Below, piece after piece: positions 1-12,925 of a stretch of DNA of 64,000 bases (position 1 is the first letter of the stretch; every line of letters begins with the position of its first letter). The position numbers and the translations under genes are program-made. Below the pieces are notes generated by a model. The model did no database searches. It was not told where the DNA came from and worked only from the letters and a program-made list of their open reading frames with translations. Source of the stretch: Membranipora membranacea (lineage: Eukaryota > Bryozoa > Gymnolaemata > Cheilostomatida > Membraniporidae); NCBI GenBank assembly GCA_914767715.1, contig OU612070.1, positions 23,858,025 through 23,922,024 on the forward strand, read 5' to 3'.

Positions 1-181
1 CATTATAGCATATATTATATTTCTTGTGAGATCATTACGATGGGAGCTTTATATCCTAAATTGCGGTTATTAGTTGTCCGCTCATTATTAAAGTGCAGAT
101 AACTCATCAAAAATATATTTCTACCATAGTCAAACGGCTTTTTGTACGGTTTCTAAATTGTATGTAATAAGGGTAACATAC

Positions 182-2506
182 CTCTGTACCATTGCGGTTT
201 ACCGAAGTATTGTAATGTATTACTGCTCTCAGCTGTGATATTACTCTCGCCCACTGAGACATTGTGAAGTTGACATCTGTTACTGTCTTGTGATTCTCTG
301 GATATCACTATTGAGTTACAGCTGTTCACTGCGGATTCAGCAGTCACACATTTCCCCATGCATTCTTTGAGTGAAGAGGACTGAACTTGATCAAAACCTC
401 TATCATTGCTTTCTATTGTCTGACCAATCCTTGTCATCCAGGGAAACCATATTCCTGAAACAGGATCAAAAATTAAAAGCCGGTGAATAAATTGAGCAGG
501 TGTCGATCAAGCACCTCCTATTGTTATATATTTGCTGTAAAATTATGATATGCCTGCACAAGCTCATAGAAAGGAGAGGGTGTATCCGACAATGCTATGA
601 TCTAGCACAAAAATTAACAAAGAAAGCAAAACACAACCACTGTTCATATCAAAGTAATCATCAAGTAATGAACAAAATAACTTAACTCGCAACAAGACAT
701 TATTGAATGATATAGCAGATTTCAAAGTGCGCAAACCGAGGGTCTAGTCGGGTCTAGAGAGGTCTAGAGTATGTTATCTCCCCTGCTACAGATTAACACT
801 AATATATCTTTGACTAAGCTACTTGTGACTTTGACTTTCTAATTTATGATAATTTCTGATGTAAGTATAGCAGCCTATTATCTGTCTCAGCCAAGCCAGG
901 GCTACGCTTTCTGTTATACTGTTAGTGGATCATCATTTTAGTGTTTATCTGTCGTAAGTGAGATAACATGCTCTAGATCCTTGTAGACCCTGGGTTTTCG
1001 CATTTTGAAATTGGCTACATTTTTCAATAATGCTCTTGCGCAAGTAAATTTAGTCCTTTTGATCATTGCTTTTAGTTTGCTTTGATATGAACAGCGGTTG
1101 AACAAGGAAAGATGTCAAATAATTAGCTAATGAATTTCCTATGGCTGACAGTTCAGTATTAGCATGTAGTGACTTCTTTTTGGTTTTTGACATCAGTCCT
1201 GTAATATCTAATGGTTCAATTGCTAATACTTCTAAATCTGAAGCGTTGGAATCAAATAAATTTGTATAGTAGTATAAATTAGAACTCAACTAAGTTATAC
1301 TGAGGTAACGTCGTGAAACTGATAATGCCCTAACCCGACAGCAGAGTCGCTATACAAGCATTTTCCATTTAGTATAGAGAGAGATGTAGGCCTCTACTTG
1401 TTTGTGTTATTTATCATGTGTTTTATTGCATTGATGATATTACCGAATCCGTCATCTTGCAGAGAAGACTATATATTACAGGGGAAGCTTTTCTTATAAC
1501 ACAAATACTTACTAAGCAAGGTTATCTACCCTGAGTTTAATCATGAAGTCATAGTTTCAAAGGTCATTATGCCTATGGTAGGTTCACTCATTTAATAGCT
1601 TCCCTTTTACAGTATCTGTGAAATCACAGAAGGGACTCTATTGCTTTTCTACCTGCACATAGAGGTCTGTTAGAATAGCTCCAGTCTGTTTGTTCTATAT
1701 CCGCTGTAGCAGTCTCATTATTCTCAGTCAGCAGTTCACATGTCTCATCACTCAGTCTGTAGTTAACGGCAGCACATATAAATGATGTCTTACTCACACA
1801 TTGATCTCTACAGTCAGCCTCTGAAGTGACTGTTACTGTAGTTATATCTCCAGAAATCAGTGGTATTAACCTTCCTGTGCTGTCTGTCCATTCACACAGC
1901 AGGGACTGCACTTGGACTAAACAAAAATCATGTACAGCCGGTCAGGAGGAAAAATCTATATTCCAGAGCAGTAAGGTAATAATGAGGAAAAAATTCGCTA
2001 TGTCATACGATGGGGAAGTTTTTGGTTTGCTGACATTGACTCAACTCCATTACTTTATATAAACCCCCACCTTTGCAAGCACAAAAGCTTCAGCAAGCTT
2101 ACATAAAAGCACCTCCAAGCTAGCTCATCAAAGCTCTATAGGTGATATTCATTTCTCTAGAGTAGATACTAAACCAAACCATCATCCCATCGCCTGTGTC
2201 ATCCAAATGACTGGAGAGTGGGAGAGGCAGGCTTATACAGGAGGCGTAACCCACCCTCGAAGTTGTCAGAGTAATAATGCACGGTGATTGATCATTACAT
2301 TACAACATTCATGATAGCTAGGATGCACTCTACATAGGCAAGACAAGCATTGAATCTATCCACGCCACACACAACGGGTAACAAGGCAGACACACATGAT
2401 GACAATCAAAATATCTAAGGCAAGCCAAGGTAAGTGTAACGAGGTAGGACTTACGTGTTGAAAGCAGCGTGAGAGACACCCATAGAAGAACTTTACCATG
2501 CTCCAT
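182..2506 (-). CDS. Secreted PAN/Apple-domain protein, 5' part (3' end beyond window)
   Basis: Three exons read right to left: 2455-2506, 1653-1916 and 182-454. All joins are phase 1 with GT-AG sites (donors GTAAGT, GTAGAA, GTATGT). The first exon starts at the ATG at 2506 and encodes the hydrophobic signal-like peptide MEHGKVLLWVSLTLLST. The next two exons each encode a PAN/Apple-like module of 88 and 91 codons. Each has the family's paired cysteines on a helix (ADCRDQCVSKTSFICAA and SLKECMGKCV) followed by a later Cys in a strand (DETCELL and SNRCQLH). PAN domains are extracellular disulfide folds that bind proteins or carbohydrates. The last visible exon also ends in phase 1, so more exons must lie left of base 1. 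Symmetric phase-1 exons fit exon duplication. The ligand is unknown. I am confident of the exons and moderately so of the domain name. Confidence 0.72.
623..1124. mobile_element. TTAA-type fold-back MITE, degraded copy
   Basis: This lies in the intron between the two PAN exons of the left gene. It carries the family's outer terminus (AAGCAAAACACAACCACTGTTCATAT, degenerate) near 632 and its inverted partner near 1078-1110. It also has the internal mirrored block: 'gggtctagagtatgttatctcccct' around 760 and 'agataacatgctctagatcc' around 960. Ends are worn and no clean TTAA remains on the right, so the limits are approximate. Confidence 0.6.
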
Positions 2507-3190
2507 GGTTGATGTACAATTTAGATATGGTCAAATCAAGTGGAAAGGTATACTAGCCTACACCTATCCCCTTATTACGCCTTGAGCTGTGAGCATTTTA
2601 GTGCTTCCGTGATGATGAAGCATATATAAATTCATAGGTTCCTGCGTTTCTACTATACAAGTGAGCGGCATACTTTATTTTTCATAAATGTTGACAAAGT
2701 ATTACATGACAGGTTTAAAATGTAGTTTAAGTGTACACCTAGTTCAATATGATACCCCTATTTCTATTCTATGTCCTTAACTTCCTTGTTCAAAGTCTGA
2801 CAAGCGTGTGCCTGTAATTATTGGCCGTTTTTTGAACGCATTCATCAAAGACACGCCTGATGGTCTGTCGTACACACTCTTGAGAAAAATTATGCAGGGT
2901 TCGAAAGGTAGGACTCAAGTCTTTTGATTAAAGGAATGAGAAGAGGTTAGCATGAGGTCACCCTCCTTGGAGAGGTCTTACATTACGTGGTTGCTGGTTT
3001 TGGCATCTCACTATCCTCCCCATCTCAATCGATAGGAATTGTGTTGATAGTAAATACATTCCCACTGTCTCCTAAGGCACTCTATTTTTCTAGTCTCATT
3101 CCCTAAAATCAACGCAAGAAACCTTCAAGGAGTATTGGATTCTAGCAATGTAAAGAAAGGAGTTATCTACTCTTTGCTTGTGAGTGGACA
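2440..3190 (-). promoter_or_regulatory. 5' flank/promoter region of left PAN gene, duplicated at 20640-21292
   Basis: The sequence upstream of the ATG at 2506 matches, inverted, the sequence upstream of the ATG at 21241 over roughly 600-700 bp. Long near-identical blocks include the segment around 2790-2870 against 20905-20990. Conservation through non-coding flank and signal exon marks it as a duplicated promoter plus first exon. I could not identify a specific TATA or initiator element. Confidence 0.5.
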
Positions 3191-3239
3191 ACTTTGATCG
3201 TTACTGGTTTTCCTCGATAGCTTATTAATTCACGAGTAG

Positions 3240-4090
3240 ATTGCGAGGTAGTAATCACCTCTTCCGTCATTGACAAGAAGACATCTATATGATGGTTTAT
3301 TTCATGAGGGAGAACATGTGCCGATGATGGTGAATGCAAATAAAACTGTAAATGTATATACCGTGATCAGTTTATTGATAAAATCATAAGATAAACTTTC
3401 TAAGTGATAACATAAAACAAAGTCAATACAAATAAAATCACTACTGGCAACCTAAGTAACATAGACTAATACAATTTATATATAAACGAGAAAAGGAGTA
3501 GGAGGTAGCTCAGTTGGTTAGAGTGCCTGCCCTCTAGCCTGCCTTCTAACGCGCAAGCGTTGGAGGTCCTGGGTTCGAATCCCGCTGCGGTCTACTGACT
3601 ACTGGGCTCATATGACGCCCCAGGTGTACTCCGTCCTGCCTGCAAACTGATAGCAACTTGGCGCTGAATACAGCGGCCGCGCCCTTAAGGCACTGATATT
3701 TCTCAGTCCTCGGACGGAGACAACACTTGCGATTTTAACCCACATATTTTAACCCACATAGAAATGGTAACCCAAGGGTAAAGAATCAACGTATAGAATA
3801 TATGGTATGCCTGGTATGGATGTCTACGATGAAAACTCTCTTTGATTAGGGGAGAATGATGACATTCCCAAATGAATAGCAATCGCAATCAAGCCTAGCG
3901 AACTAAAGTTTGTGTTCCTAAATCATACAACAAATGGCGACACGATATTAAAATGATAACTTCATAAAAGTAAGTAAGAATAAATTTAGTTTGTGGTTGC
4001 ATCCTCATTACATTTTGTGAAAATGCAAGACCCAGTAAATGAGCAACCTGATATATAAATTCTGTAAGCCCTACATTTATATACATATAT
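3240..4090. repeat. Spacer block repeated three times in window (X-Y block)
   Basis: Two segments (about 3240-3480 and 3765-4090) recur in the same orientation at about 21850-22110 and 22110-22440. They recur inverted at about 20010-20350 and 19640-19900. In each case the block lies between a CTHRC1-like gene 3' side and a PAN-gene promoter or the axis of the inverted duplication, so it is spacer belonging to the duplicated unit. A tRNA-derived SINE (3501-3690) interrupts only this copy. No coding signal is seen. Confidence 0.7.
3501..3690 (+). mobile_element. tRNA-derived SINE
   Basis: The head resembles a tRNA gene. It has an A box (TAGCTCAGTTGGTTAG from about 3506) and a B box (GGTTCGAATCC at 3572-3582), with a long variable stretch between them and a non-tRNA tail to about 3690. 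It is absent at the equivalent position near 22110, which supports insertion after duplication. The tail plus poor acceptor-stem pairing argues against a functional tRNA gene. Confidence 0.65.
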
Positions 4091-4097
4091 ATATATA

Positions 4098-4450
4098 TAT
4101 GTATATATATGGAGTCAAATTCTATCTAAACTACTAATGAAATTCATTTGCTGCATAATATGCTCAATATTCAAATAAAAGATTGTTTGAAAGTTTTAAA
4201 TTTTAATTACCGCCTTTGTGTCTATCAGACTGTAACTGAAACCTTGTTGGATTCAGTTGGACATGTTTCAGTCAAGTTGTGATCAGTTCTCAGCAGGAAA
4301 CACTGTTTTGCTGATCAAGAAGAGGAAAAATGAGTAAAATTAAGAGTCTGCAGATGCTTTGAAAATGATTGTTAACGGGCTGTTGAAATTAACCTTGACA
4401 ACCACTAACACATACCTCTGTAATTATGAGCTCAATGTGAGTAGGAGCTC
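4098..4450 (-). pseudogene. Deletion remnant of a third CTHRC1-like gene copy (unit 1)
   Basis: The segment is nearly identical, in the same orientation, to 33114-33450 of the intact gene. It keeps the 3' end of the alternative signal exon (codons HIELIITE then donor GTATGT, read on the minus strand) and the following intron. To its left it joins directly to the spacer that normally lies beyond the gene's 3' end. Everything corresponding to about 22440-33110 of the intact copy is missing, so a third gene copy was lost by one large deletion. Confidence 0.6.
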
Positions 4451-6309
4451 AACAACTGCTTTATGACCTTTTGAGCTCAGGCTAGATCGAGTATCCGCTC
4501 TGAGTACAATCTTATTGGTGAAGCATCCAATCAGCTACGCACATGGAAACATAGATGATGTAAAATATGGCCTCTGCCCTCTGTTTGGTATTTACGACAC
4601 CGAGACCCATGTTATTTTGATCAAATATTGCTGTTTTCACCACATTAGTAAAAAGCAGTGTTAATATTATCATTATGCTCGGGCAGTTGAATTAGCCAAC
4701 ACATATATGTTGACATGAGCATATTTTATTGTTTATTTATATTCAAAGAAATCATTGATGATGATTATGGCATCGAGGTTGAGCTACCTGATAAGGTGAG
4801 CAAACGAATGCAAATTACTAGTTTGTTTATTCCAATTAATCAATTGATTAGAGCAGTTAATGTGGAGACAAACCTCCCCGGTTCACACGGCGCTCCTAAG
4901 TGTATACTTCCCTATCCGATGCTGTCTTAATCATTTACCAATTAGGCTACTTCTATTTCAAAGTGTTTTAGACTATGCAGCTTAATGCTCAAAACTGTCA
5001 AAATCTTTCATAATTCCTTCCTGGGCTCAACATGCCATTCATTATTGGTAACCTCTAAATGCGTTATGGATTTGAAAGTTTCAATGACTCTTATTTCAAA
5101 AAAATCAATAGGCGTATCGGACTCATTTTGCAGGGACATCAGGTATATAAAACGATTGTCGACTCTTTCGGCAAGACAATTGTGTCTGATCTTCTGAACA
5201 GCATAGTCGCTGGAACTGAGGCTCAGGTGACATACTCAACATAGTTTCTACACTGAATATTTGGAGAATTTAATTTTTTTTCATATATTACTGTGTGTCT
5301 GTACAAGTGAATTTGTACCAATATCCAGTGACTAATAATTATATAAGCTGCAGTATTTTCTTTTTACACTTTTATTACATTATATACATGTGTAATTAGA
5401 ATATGTTGGTTGTAACAGTCAGTTCCGTACACTGGAATACCTGAGAACCATAATTTTTTTTGAGGCAGCCAACTGTACATTTAATATCGCATATTTATTA
5501 ACCTACTGAAACTGATTACCAGGCTGGACAGGCAGTTATCTTTTCTGTCTATAAGATTAATTGTGTAAATGTTCCAGTATCTAGTATAAATATTTTACTT
5601 TTTCCCTCAGGTATGGACTACAATTCATTTAAGACTGCCTCTAGACATTCTAGAGCGGCATCATAAACTGAATTGAAGTATTTCTATATGTGTACTATCA
5701 GTATCTATGAAAATTCTGTTTTATTGAGACGTACATATATTGTGTGAACTATACAAGTTGTCGTAGTTATTGCATATGTCAGTAACGAAAGCTTCTAAGT
5801 ACTGCAGTCTTTTTTTCTCCCTAATACACAAGTAATATCCGAGTAACTGATATCTCTTTACAGCGCATATGTATGTTGAGTGTGAGCTAGAGATGTCCTA
5901 TGTAAATATGAGATACTATTGAAATCGGAGGTCGGGCAATGGAGAGAACGAGGGGATTGTCTGGGTAAGTTCTCCATCCACTTAGCTAAGTATTACCCTT
6001 GTTTTGTATTATGTGGGGGAGGGATGGTGGTATGAGACATTGCTCTCCAGAGAACAGGTGATTGACACCTATAAAATTCAAAGGTCCCTGGAGTTTTGTA
6101 GTATGTGGGTAGGGAGATATCAGGGCAAACCACTCGAGACAAGAGTGGGACTTTCCCCTGTGTGCTTCTTCAGTTTGCGTGTGAGTATTTAAAAAAACTG
6201 AAATAAGCATTATGGTCCAGTAGCCAAAAATTTTCTGCGTTTTAGTCAGTCACTCATCCAAAGATAAGAGAAAACTCTGGTTTGAGAGTTATCCAGCATG
6301 TCAATGTTG

Positions 6310-6356
6310 AAGCAAGGTGTAGGTGTAGGTGTGGTGTAGGTGTAGGTGTGAGAAAG
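6310..6356 (+). repeat. GTGTAG hexamer repeat inside pseudogene exon
   Basis: Units of GTGTAG with variants run through 6317-6352, inside the domain-1 exon. The intact gene has GCAAGTGAGGAAGG at this site. The net gain is 32 bp, so the frame is lost and a TAG follows soon after. Confidence 0.85.
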
Positions 6357-6520
6357 GAGGTGTAGAATTCTGTATGACATGGTCTCTTACCTTCAATGGA
6401 CATATGTGCACCAATCCTCATAAGATCGAGCACCTTGAGTATTCTGATATTGAAGGAAACATTAGAAGAGGATCTGACAGTGAGTGTTACATGTTGTGTC
6501 TTGTTTCATGATAGAACTCA

Positions 6521-6820
6521 TCATGGTATTCCATGCAGTATTCCAAGCAGTGTGTCATGCAGTATTCCATGTAGTAATCCAAGCAATATGTCATGCAGTA
6601 TTCCATGCAGTATTCCTAGCAGTATGTTATGCAGTATTCCATGCAGTATTCTACGCAGTATTCCATGCTGTATTCCATTCAGAATTCCATGCAGTATTTT
6701 CATGCAGTATTTTTCATGCAGTATTCCATGCAGTATTCCAGGCTGTATTCCATTCAGAATTCCATGCAGTATTCTATGCAGTATTCCATGCAGTATTCCA
6801 TGCAGTATTCCAATCATAGA
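6521..6820. repeat. 12-bp tandem repeat (TATTCCATGCAG)n
   Basis: About two dozen imperfect copies of a 12-bp unit lie in the first domain-1 intron of the pseudogene. The intact gene has only about five copies at the matching place (30358-30432). Since 12 is a multiple of three and the unit lacks stops in several frames, it creates spurious open frames on both strands. These should not be read as a protein. Confidence 0.9.
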
Positions 6821-7189
6821 TCAGAATTCAAAATTGTTTTAAACTGAATCACCAAGGATGTGGTAGGAGGAGTAAGGAAGAAAGGCAACCTGACCACTTT
6901 AGCCAAGCGGTATTCAAAATGACCTGAAACATGGCTCCCAGGTGCCTTCGGCGTAGTTGGTCATGTTTAGTTGATTAGGGACAAAGATATCAACTGATTT
7001 GACCCTTAGTGGTTGCAAAACCAGCATATCTCATTTGTCAATTTTACCAAGTTTTAGTATCATATTATAAGGTACGATCTAGGAGTATGCTGCCGGTGCA
7101 GGATGTCTGCCTCTACTTTTTGTACACTGGAATGACCATTAGATTAACTACACAGAAAGTTGTCTACTAAGAACTTTCACTTTATTGGT

Positions 7190-7505
7190 TTAGAATTTAC
7201 ACTGCAAATTTAATCGGCTGTCCTTTCCATACCACCTATGAGGAAGACAGCCTGAGCGACGTTGTCCTATTATGTGGCAAAAATCCTCCACCATTACTCT
7301 CAGTGAATACAGCCATAGAATATAGCGCAACAAACATGTTATTATTGCGGTATATTTATAAAAATTATTTAAAAATAAGAGGTCCTCACCATGCTTCTCT
7401 TTGCTTTTTTTGATCTCGCCTAACCGGAATTTAAACCAGACCAGGATTTGAACTTGGGCCTTTTGATTTGCAAGCGAGCACACTAACTGCTCAGGCACAC
7501 CTGCC
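7190..7505 (-). mobile_element. tRNA-derived SINE
   Basis: Read on the minus strand from 7505, it starts with a tRNA-like head (GCCTGAGCAGTTAGTGTGC as A box, AAGTTCAAATCC as B box). The body (AAAAAAAGCAAAGAGAAGCATGG...) matches 18115-18390 on the plus strand. A related head occurs at 59800-59872. Confidence 0.7.
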
Positions 7506-7871
7506 CGCTGAATCTTACGGATTTAAATTGGATAAGATTGGGTAAAGTTAACTGTTGAGTAATTTTGTTTAATTTCTCTTTTTTTCAAGCTTTGGCAAAT
7601 ATCAGGCAAAAAAATCTTTAAAAATATGATATTCACACCCTCAACTGGTTTAACTACACATATGTGGTTGAAGACAGGATATTGATATAGTCATCTTTTC
7701 TATTTTCCAAAAAAACCACTTTTTGAAAAAAGTGTTATGAGGCACTGGATATTGGTTTATTTGATTTTATATACACATACGTTTATCATAAACACAAAAC
7801 TTAAGTTTTGTGGATAACAATCCCAACTTAAACAGATATAAAACAACTCTGTTATATGACAAATGATATAA

Positions 7872-10800
7872 TTAAAGTGTTTGAGAAAGCAAAAAACAAC
7901 CACTGTTCATATCAAAGCAATGAACAAATAAAAAAAGTAAATTATTCGCAGAAGGACCATTATTGAATTATGTAACCAAATTTAAAGTGTGAAAACCCAG
8001 GGTCTAGAAGGGTCTAGAGTATGTTATCTCCCCTGTTACGGTTAAACTCTAAAATATGTTTGACTACGCTACCTTTGACCAATACTGTTTTTCGACAATT
8101 TCTAATGTAAGTAAAGCAGCTATGTTACTGTCCTAGGCATGCCCGGGCTAGCCTTACTGTTATACTGTAAGTGGATCAATTTAGTAGGAAATCTGTTACA
8201 AGAGAGATGACATACTCTAGATCCTCCTAGACCCTGAGTGCTCATACTTTGGACTCATCATTTACATCATCCAATAATTTTCTTGTGCAAGTAAGTCGAG
8301 TTTTTATGTTCTTTGCTATTAGTCAACGGACAGATCATCTTTTTTTTGATGGTTCGTGATATCGGAAGGAACAAAGCAACAACATACATCAAATCGAAGG
8401 GAATTTTCTCCTGAGTAAGAATATCAAGGTAGTAAAGAAAAAAATTTTGGGGGCGGCCATTTTTTAAGCAAAACAAATTTTTTTTGGACTTTTTTGGGCC
8501 TGTTTCTCCCCGGGATGATAAATGTATACTTCCAATGCCTCAAAAATATGAATTTAGATAATATTTATCCATGTTTAAAAAATGAATTCTGTATCTCTAA
8601 AAGAATCACCAAAAAGACCCTTAAACAAATTAAATTTTTGCAAAGTGGTAGTTGTCTCCCCTGTTTCGGATTTTTTCCACTTTTTTGTAGTTTAACAAGG
8701 TTTTACTTCAATCAAATATTACACAGACGGGTCATGAGCAATCTGCCATATCCCAGAAGAGGTACAGCAGTCATAGTCACCCCAATCTGAATATACAGCC
8801 TTGTTTTAAGCTGGAAAGTCGAAGCAGACGTCGCACCCACAGCGACAAGATTGCGTCAAAAGCTCCCCCTCATATATGGCAGCTGCAAGCTTACAATCTG
8901 CATTGTGATGACTGGTAGTTGGTCGCTGTCAATTCCTCTAGATCTTTAAGAGCTGGGGGTAGTGCGGTGTATACAATCTTGCAGGCAGCCCCGGTAATCT
9001 CCCGCCGATGATCGTTGATTACAGATGGTTCAATTTTTTTTATTCTGGCTGGGCAATCTCCCATTCGCTTGCCTAATAGTCAGAGAGACAGACAGAGGAT
9101 GAAATTATCCTCTGTGTTCATCCTTCCCTGAGAATAGTTGGTGTCTGACAGACAATATGACAGGGTATTATAATTTTTAGGTGCATGAGACTTGCACCAC
9201 TGTTTCATGCAGTGCAGCTCCCTACAGGATGAAAATTTACGTTGGATCTTGAGTTTGGTTTTTTTCTTTTATAGAAACCTGGTACATTAATTTGATTATT
9301 ATAAGATTTCGGTGAGGTTGCCAAAGAAAGCTTACATCAAGGAATTTTATATAGATTATTACCAATATCTTGACCCCAAAATTCAGCAATAATTGGTCAG
9401 AACGCTAAATTAACTCTCGAAGCACTACAGGTTTAGCACAAACTGGGTAGCTGCTGAGTTGTTTAATTGTCCGTCTCCAATGATGCCAAAGCCCCATTGA
9501 GCAGTTCTTAGCCTGGCTTTGGCTTGCAGGCGCCCCTGTGTATTTGTCTCAATGACAACTCATGATTAGCCAATTTGTTCAGCCGATGTGTGATGAAGAA
9601 ACTTGTGTGAAATGTAACAAACCACCTGGCACAAGTTTTATCCCTCCTTGCTGTCCCTCCCCCACCCAAGCATTCACATAAAGAGCAGCTCAAGCACCGA
9701 AGCAACAGCATTGCATAGTATCTCGTCTGCCATGTTATTAGATGATTGAAGACTTCTTTGCTTTGCTATTGTTCGCTGCTTCTGCCAGAAAAGCTTGTCT
9801 AGCCATACTTTTAGCAATTTACATGAGCTCCATCAAGACCGTCCGTTCTTGGGAGACGCGGGCAGAGCGTCTTTTTTGGCATCGCCAATGAGTGCAGCTA
9901 TGACATGGTTAGCTTGTTCGGGACCTATTTCAAAGTTGCATCAGCAGATAAGTCCCCACTCTTTGCGACTCAACTTTTGAATTCAATGATGGCGCACTGC
10001 AGTTAAGGGAATATATATCAACCAATAAGGCACTTTCATTGCTAGCTCACAAAGTTTTGACAGCCATGAGTGAAGGAAACTCAGAGTTTTGATACCCTCC
10101 ACCGACATGTCCTGCTCTCAGAGTTATCCCATATGTGTTTAAACCATGTTCAATTGAGCACTTCAGGTCCTGCCTTGCATATTACAGAAAGATTTAGGTG
10201 ATCAATAAGAATATGTTCTGAGGCAGGTACTATAAACGATTGGGTTCCTCAGTTATTTAAAAGTTCTGGGTCCGACTTTATCTCCATTTATCTTAAATTC
10301 GAATTTACACTGCCCCTTTTATCTGTAACAGAATGATGGGATAAACTCTGAATAACAATTATACTGTTTTCAAAAATTGCCAAAAACCATGTGTGTTAAT
10401 GCTAAACTGTATCATGATTTTTTATCAGCCTTTGGAATGTGTGAAACTGTGATGGTTTTTGGATTATATGGAACTTATTGAGATGTCAGGCAACGCAGAT
10501 ACAGCCAGCACAAGTTATTATAACTATTTAAAAATCAGAAAGATTAACTTCATCCCAAACCCTTTTAAGAAATCAAACATTATAAATTGAAACTTTAATC
10601 TGCTCACAGAGCACATTTAACTCATTTAATCTAACTTCATTAGCAAACCGACACCCGTGTGCCTCCTATCAAATGTCGGCCCTGTGGAACAAACTGTCCA
10701 ACAACCTGGAATACAAAAAGACTCCGGCCACCATTGGCACTCAGGTGCTACTTCCTGTCTTGAGGTGCTGACTTTTTTCATCACGTATTTTTGCCACATC

Positions 10801-12545
10801 TCGTATGGTGTATGCACTGGTACCTCAAAAAACAAAAAACCTTAACACGCTACTGCGCATATTGGCCTTATCTCTGCCGCACCCAAATACATTCTAATTT
10901 CAAAATTCTTAATTCGTTGATGAAGTTGAAAAAAAACATACCAAATCTTTGAGGCATTAGAATATGTTCACCTACAGGATAGGGGTGTTGTTGGTTCGCT
11001 GGAGAAACCTGATTATAAATCGCTTGCTTTTTTAATGCCTGGCTCTAGTGAGATCTTACTGCCATATAAAATACTATCCGATCTAGGCAGTCTGGTGTGA
11101 GACTCTTTTCATTATGTATTACTGGCAGCTGTTGTTGTATTGTGCCTCAACAGCTAGATGATCCTGATCAGACTGTGCTTGTAAATGACGATCGCACGGC
11201 TATCTGATTTCTCTGTTGAACCTCAGTCATACTAATGGACGCTTGAAAAATTTGTCGACTCACTTTCATTTTGTTGACAACGAAGAATATACACTTGGCC
11301 TCTCAAAAAGTTAAGGCTGACACAACCAAAGACGCATCTCTTGCAGTTCATTCGTTTCATACCCTATGTAAGAGATTGCCGTGTCAGCAAACCTTGAGAT
11401 GGTTTGCTTGCTTGTGTAATATTTGTAGCATTTCTTAATGTAGCTCAGTGGCCTTTTGGGACAGTGCTCTATCAAGTTGTTATACTAAACTGCTGGCCTG
11501 GGGGATCCTTGTGCATTTTAACTTTCAAGACAATTCAATAAACATCAACACAAGAATAATTTGGTCATATCTCAGCGGTGCTACGCCAAAGACTATTCTT
11601 ATGGGATTTTGAATTTTGATGTAGGACTGCCTTGTCCGATCACAAATGTTGTTTTACCTTTTGAAGCTCTTATAATGACAGTAGGTTACTATACTTTCTT
11701 ACACACAATTTTTTTAAATAAGAAACAAGGTGACATCAGACAATAATCTTAATCTTCAAAAAATCGTTCCAATAATCATCATTCATTGAATAGTGAAGGA
11801 AATTAATAATAACATATTTTAAGTTAAGCAGAGACAAAATTATACTCAACCATGTTAAGAAGGGTGGCAGCAAATAATTTATTCTAAATCTACATTTGGA
11901 AAATTAATTATATTCAAAGATAGGCAAGTGAAAATGCATTTGTAATTCGCTGTCGGGACAACTCCGAATAAATTCTTCATATTTGAAATGACCATAGCTT
12001 AAAAAATATTTAAGTTTCAGTTTTGAGACTTGCAGGAAGTGAAGCAAGCATGTAAATCTAGCCTCTGTACACTTTTTGGGTGAATCTGAAAAACGAAAAA
12101 AAAGTCCTCGTCTACAGTATAACCGAATCACACTAATTTTTTGGTGCCCTCGAAATATCCGGCAGCATAAAAATCCAAGAAAGTTTTTTCAACTATTTTT
12201 ATGTCACTCACTATGTTTTAATCTAAAATAACTGTGTAAACCAAATTTATTGTGATAGGAACACTCTCTGTGATGTGTAATGCAAATAGGTATATTTTTG
12301 ACAAATTTGAAGTTTTCCTGTCTTTAACCCTCCGATTCAGGTGCGCCCCCCAATTTAAATTTTTTACTACCAAGATATTCTTATTCCCTAATGTCTTAGC
12401 TTCGATTTGATATATAGTGGTGCTTTGTTCGTTCCGATATCACGAAACGCCTTAACGGAGCCACTTTTTAGGGGTCTGTCCGTTGACTATATGAGAAAGC
12501 TTTGATATGAACAGTGGTTGTTTTTTCCTTTCCTAAACACTTTAA
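7872..12545. mobile_element. Long TTAA-flanked fold-back element (4.67 kb)
   Basis: It begins TTAAAGTGTTTGAGAAAGC and ends with the inverted counterpart CCTTTCCTAAACACTTTAA. Nested inverted blocks lie further in at about 8320-8470 and 12330-12485. The paralogous intron in the other arm holds a 535-bp element of the same family at the same site (28262-28796). The host flank GACAACTCTGTT...GATACAATTAAAGTG is shared. The interior (8500-12300) shows no transposase I can recognise, only short open frames. Target site TTAA is used by piggyBac, Kolobok and Sola3 types. The termini do not match classic piggyBac ends, so family is unassigned. Confidence 0.7.
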
Positions 12546-12925
12546 GATATCATTTTTGGCCATATTGTTAGACCTAGTCACAATGATATACTGTAATTCT
12601 TTTACCCAGTTGATGGTACCTGCTTTGGCATACCGGAGGGTGATATCATGATCGCTACTGTTATTGCTAGCTGTGATGGTTATGATATAAATGATTGGGT
12701 GCTGACAGGTTTTAAATCACCGAGGACTACTATTATAATGGAAGTGATGCCAGTATCTCCATCATCAGGTTAAAGCATAAGTTACTTAACGTTTTTACTT
12801 TTTCAGGTTTTATTTACCAAAACATATATGAATATATTAGTTTTATGGTCAAGAAACCATGTGTTGTAACCGTAATTTGGTAGCTGATTCATGGTATGCA
12901 TGGTTAGTTCAGAAAACCTGCTCAT

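Noticed and set aside
3501-3600. Functional tRNA gene
   Set aside because: A and B boxes are present, but arms do not fold properly, the spacing is too long and a SINE-like tail follows.
6396-6847. Long repetitive open frames on both strands (148, 111 and 98 codons)
   Set aside because: They arise from the 12-bp tandem repeat in an intron; the true coding frame there is the domain-1 exon ending at 6479.
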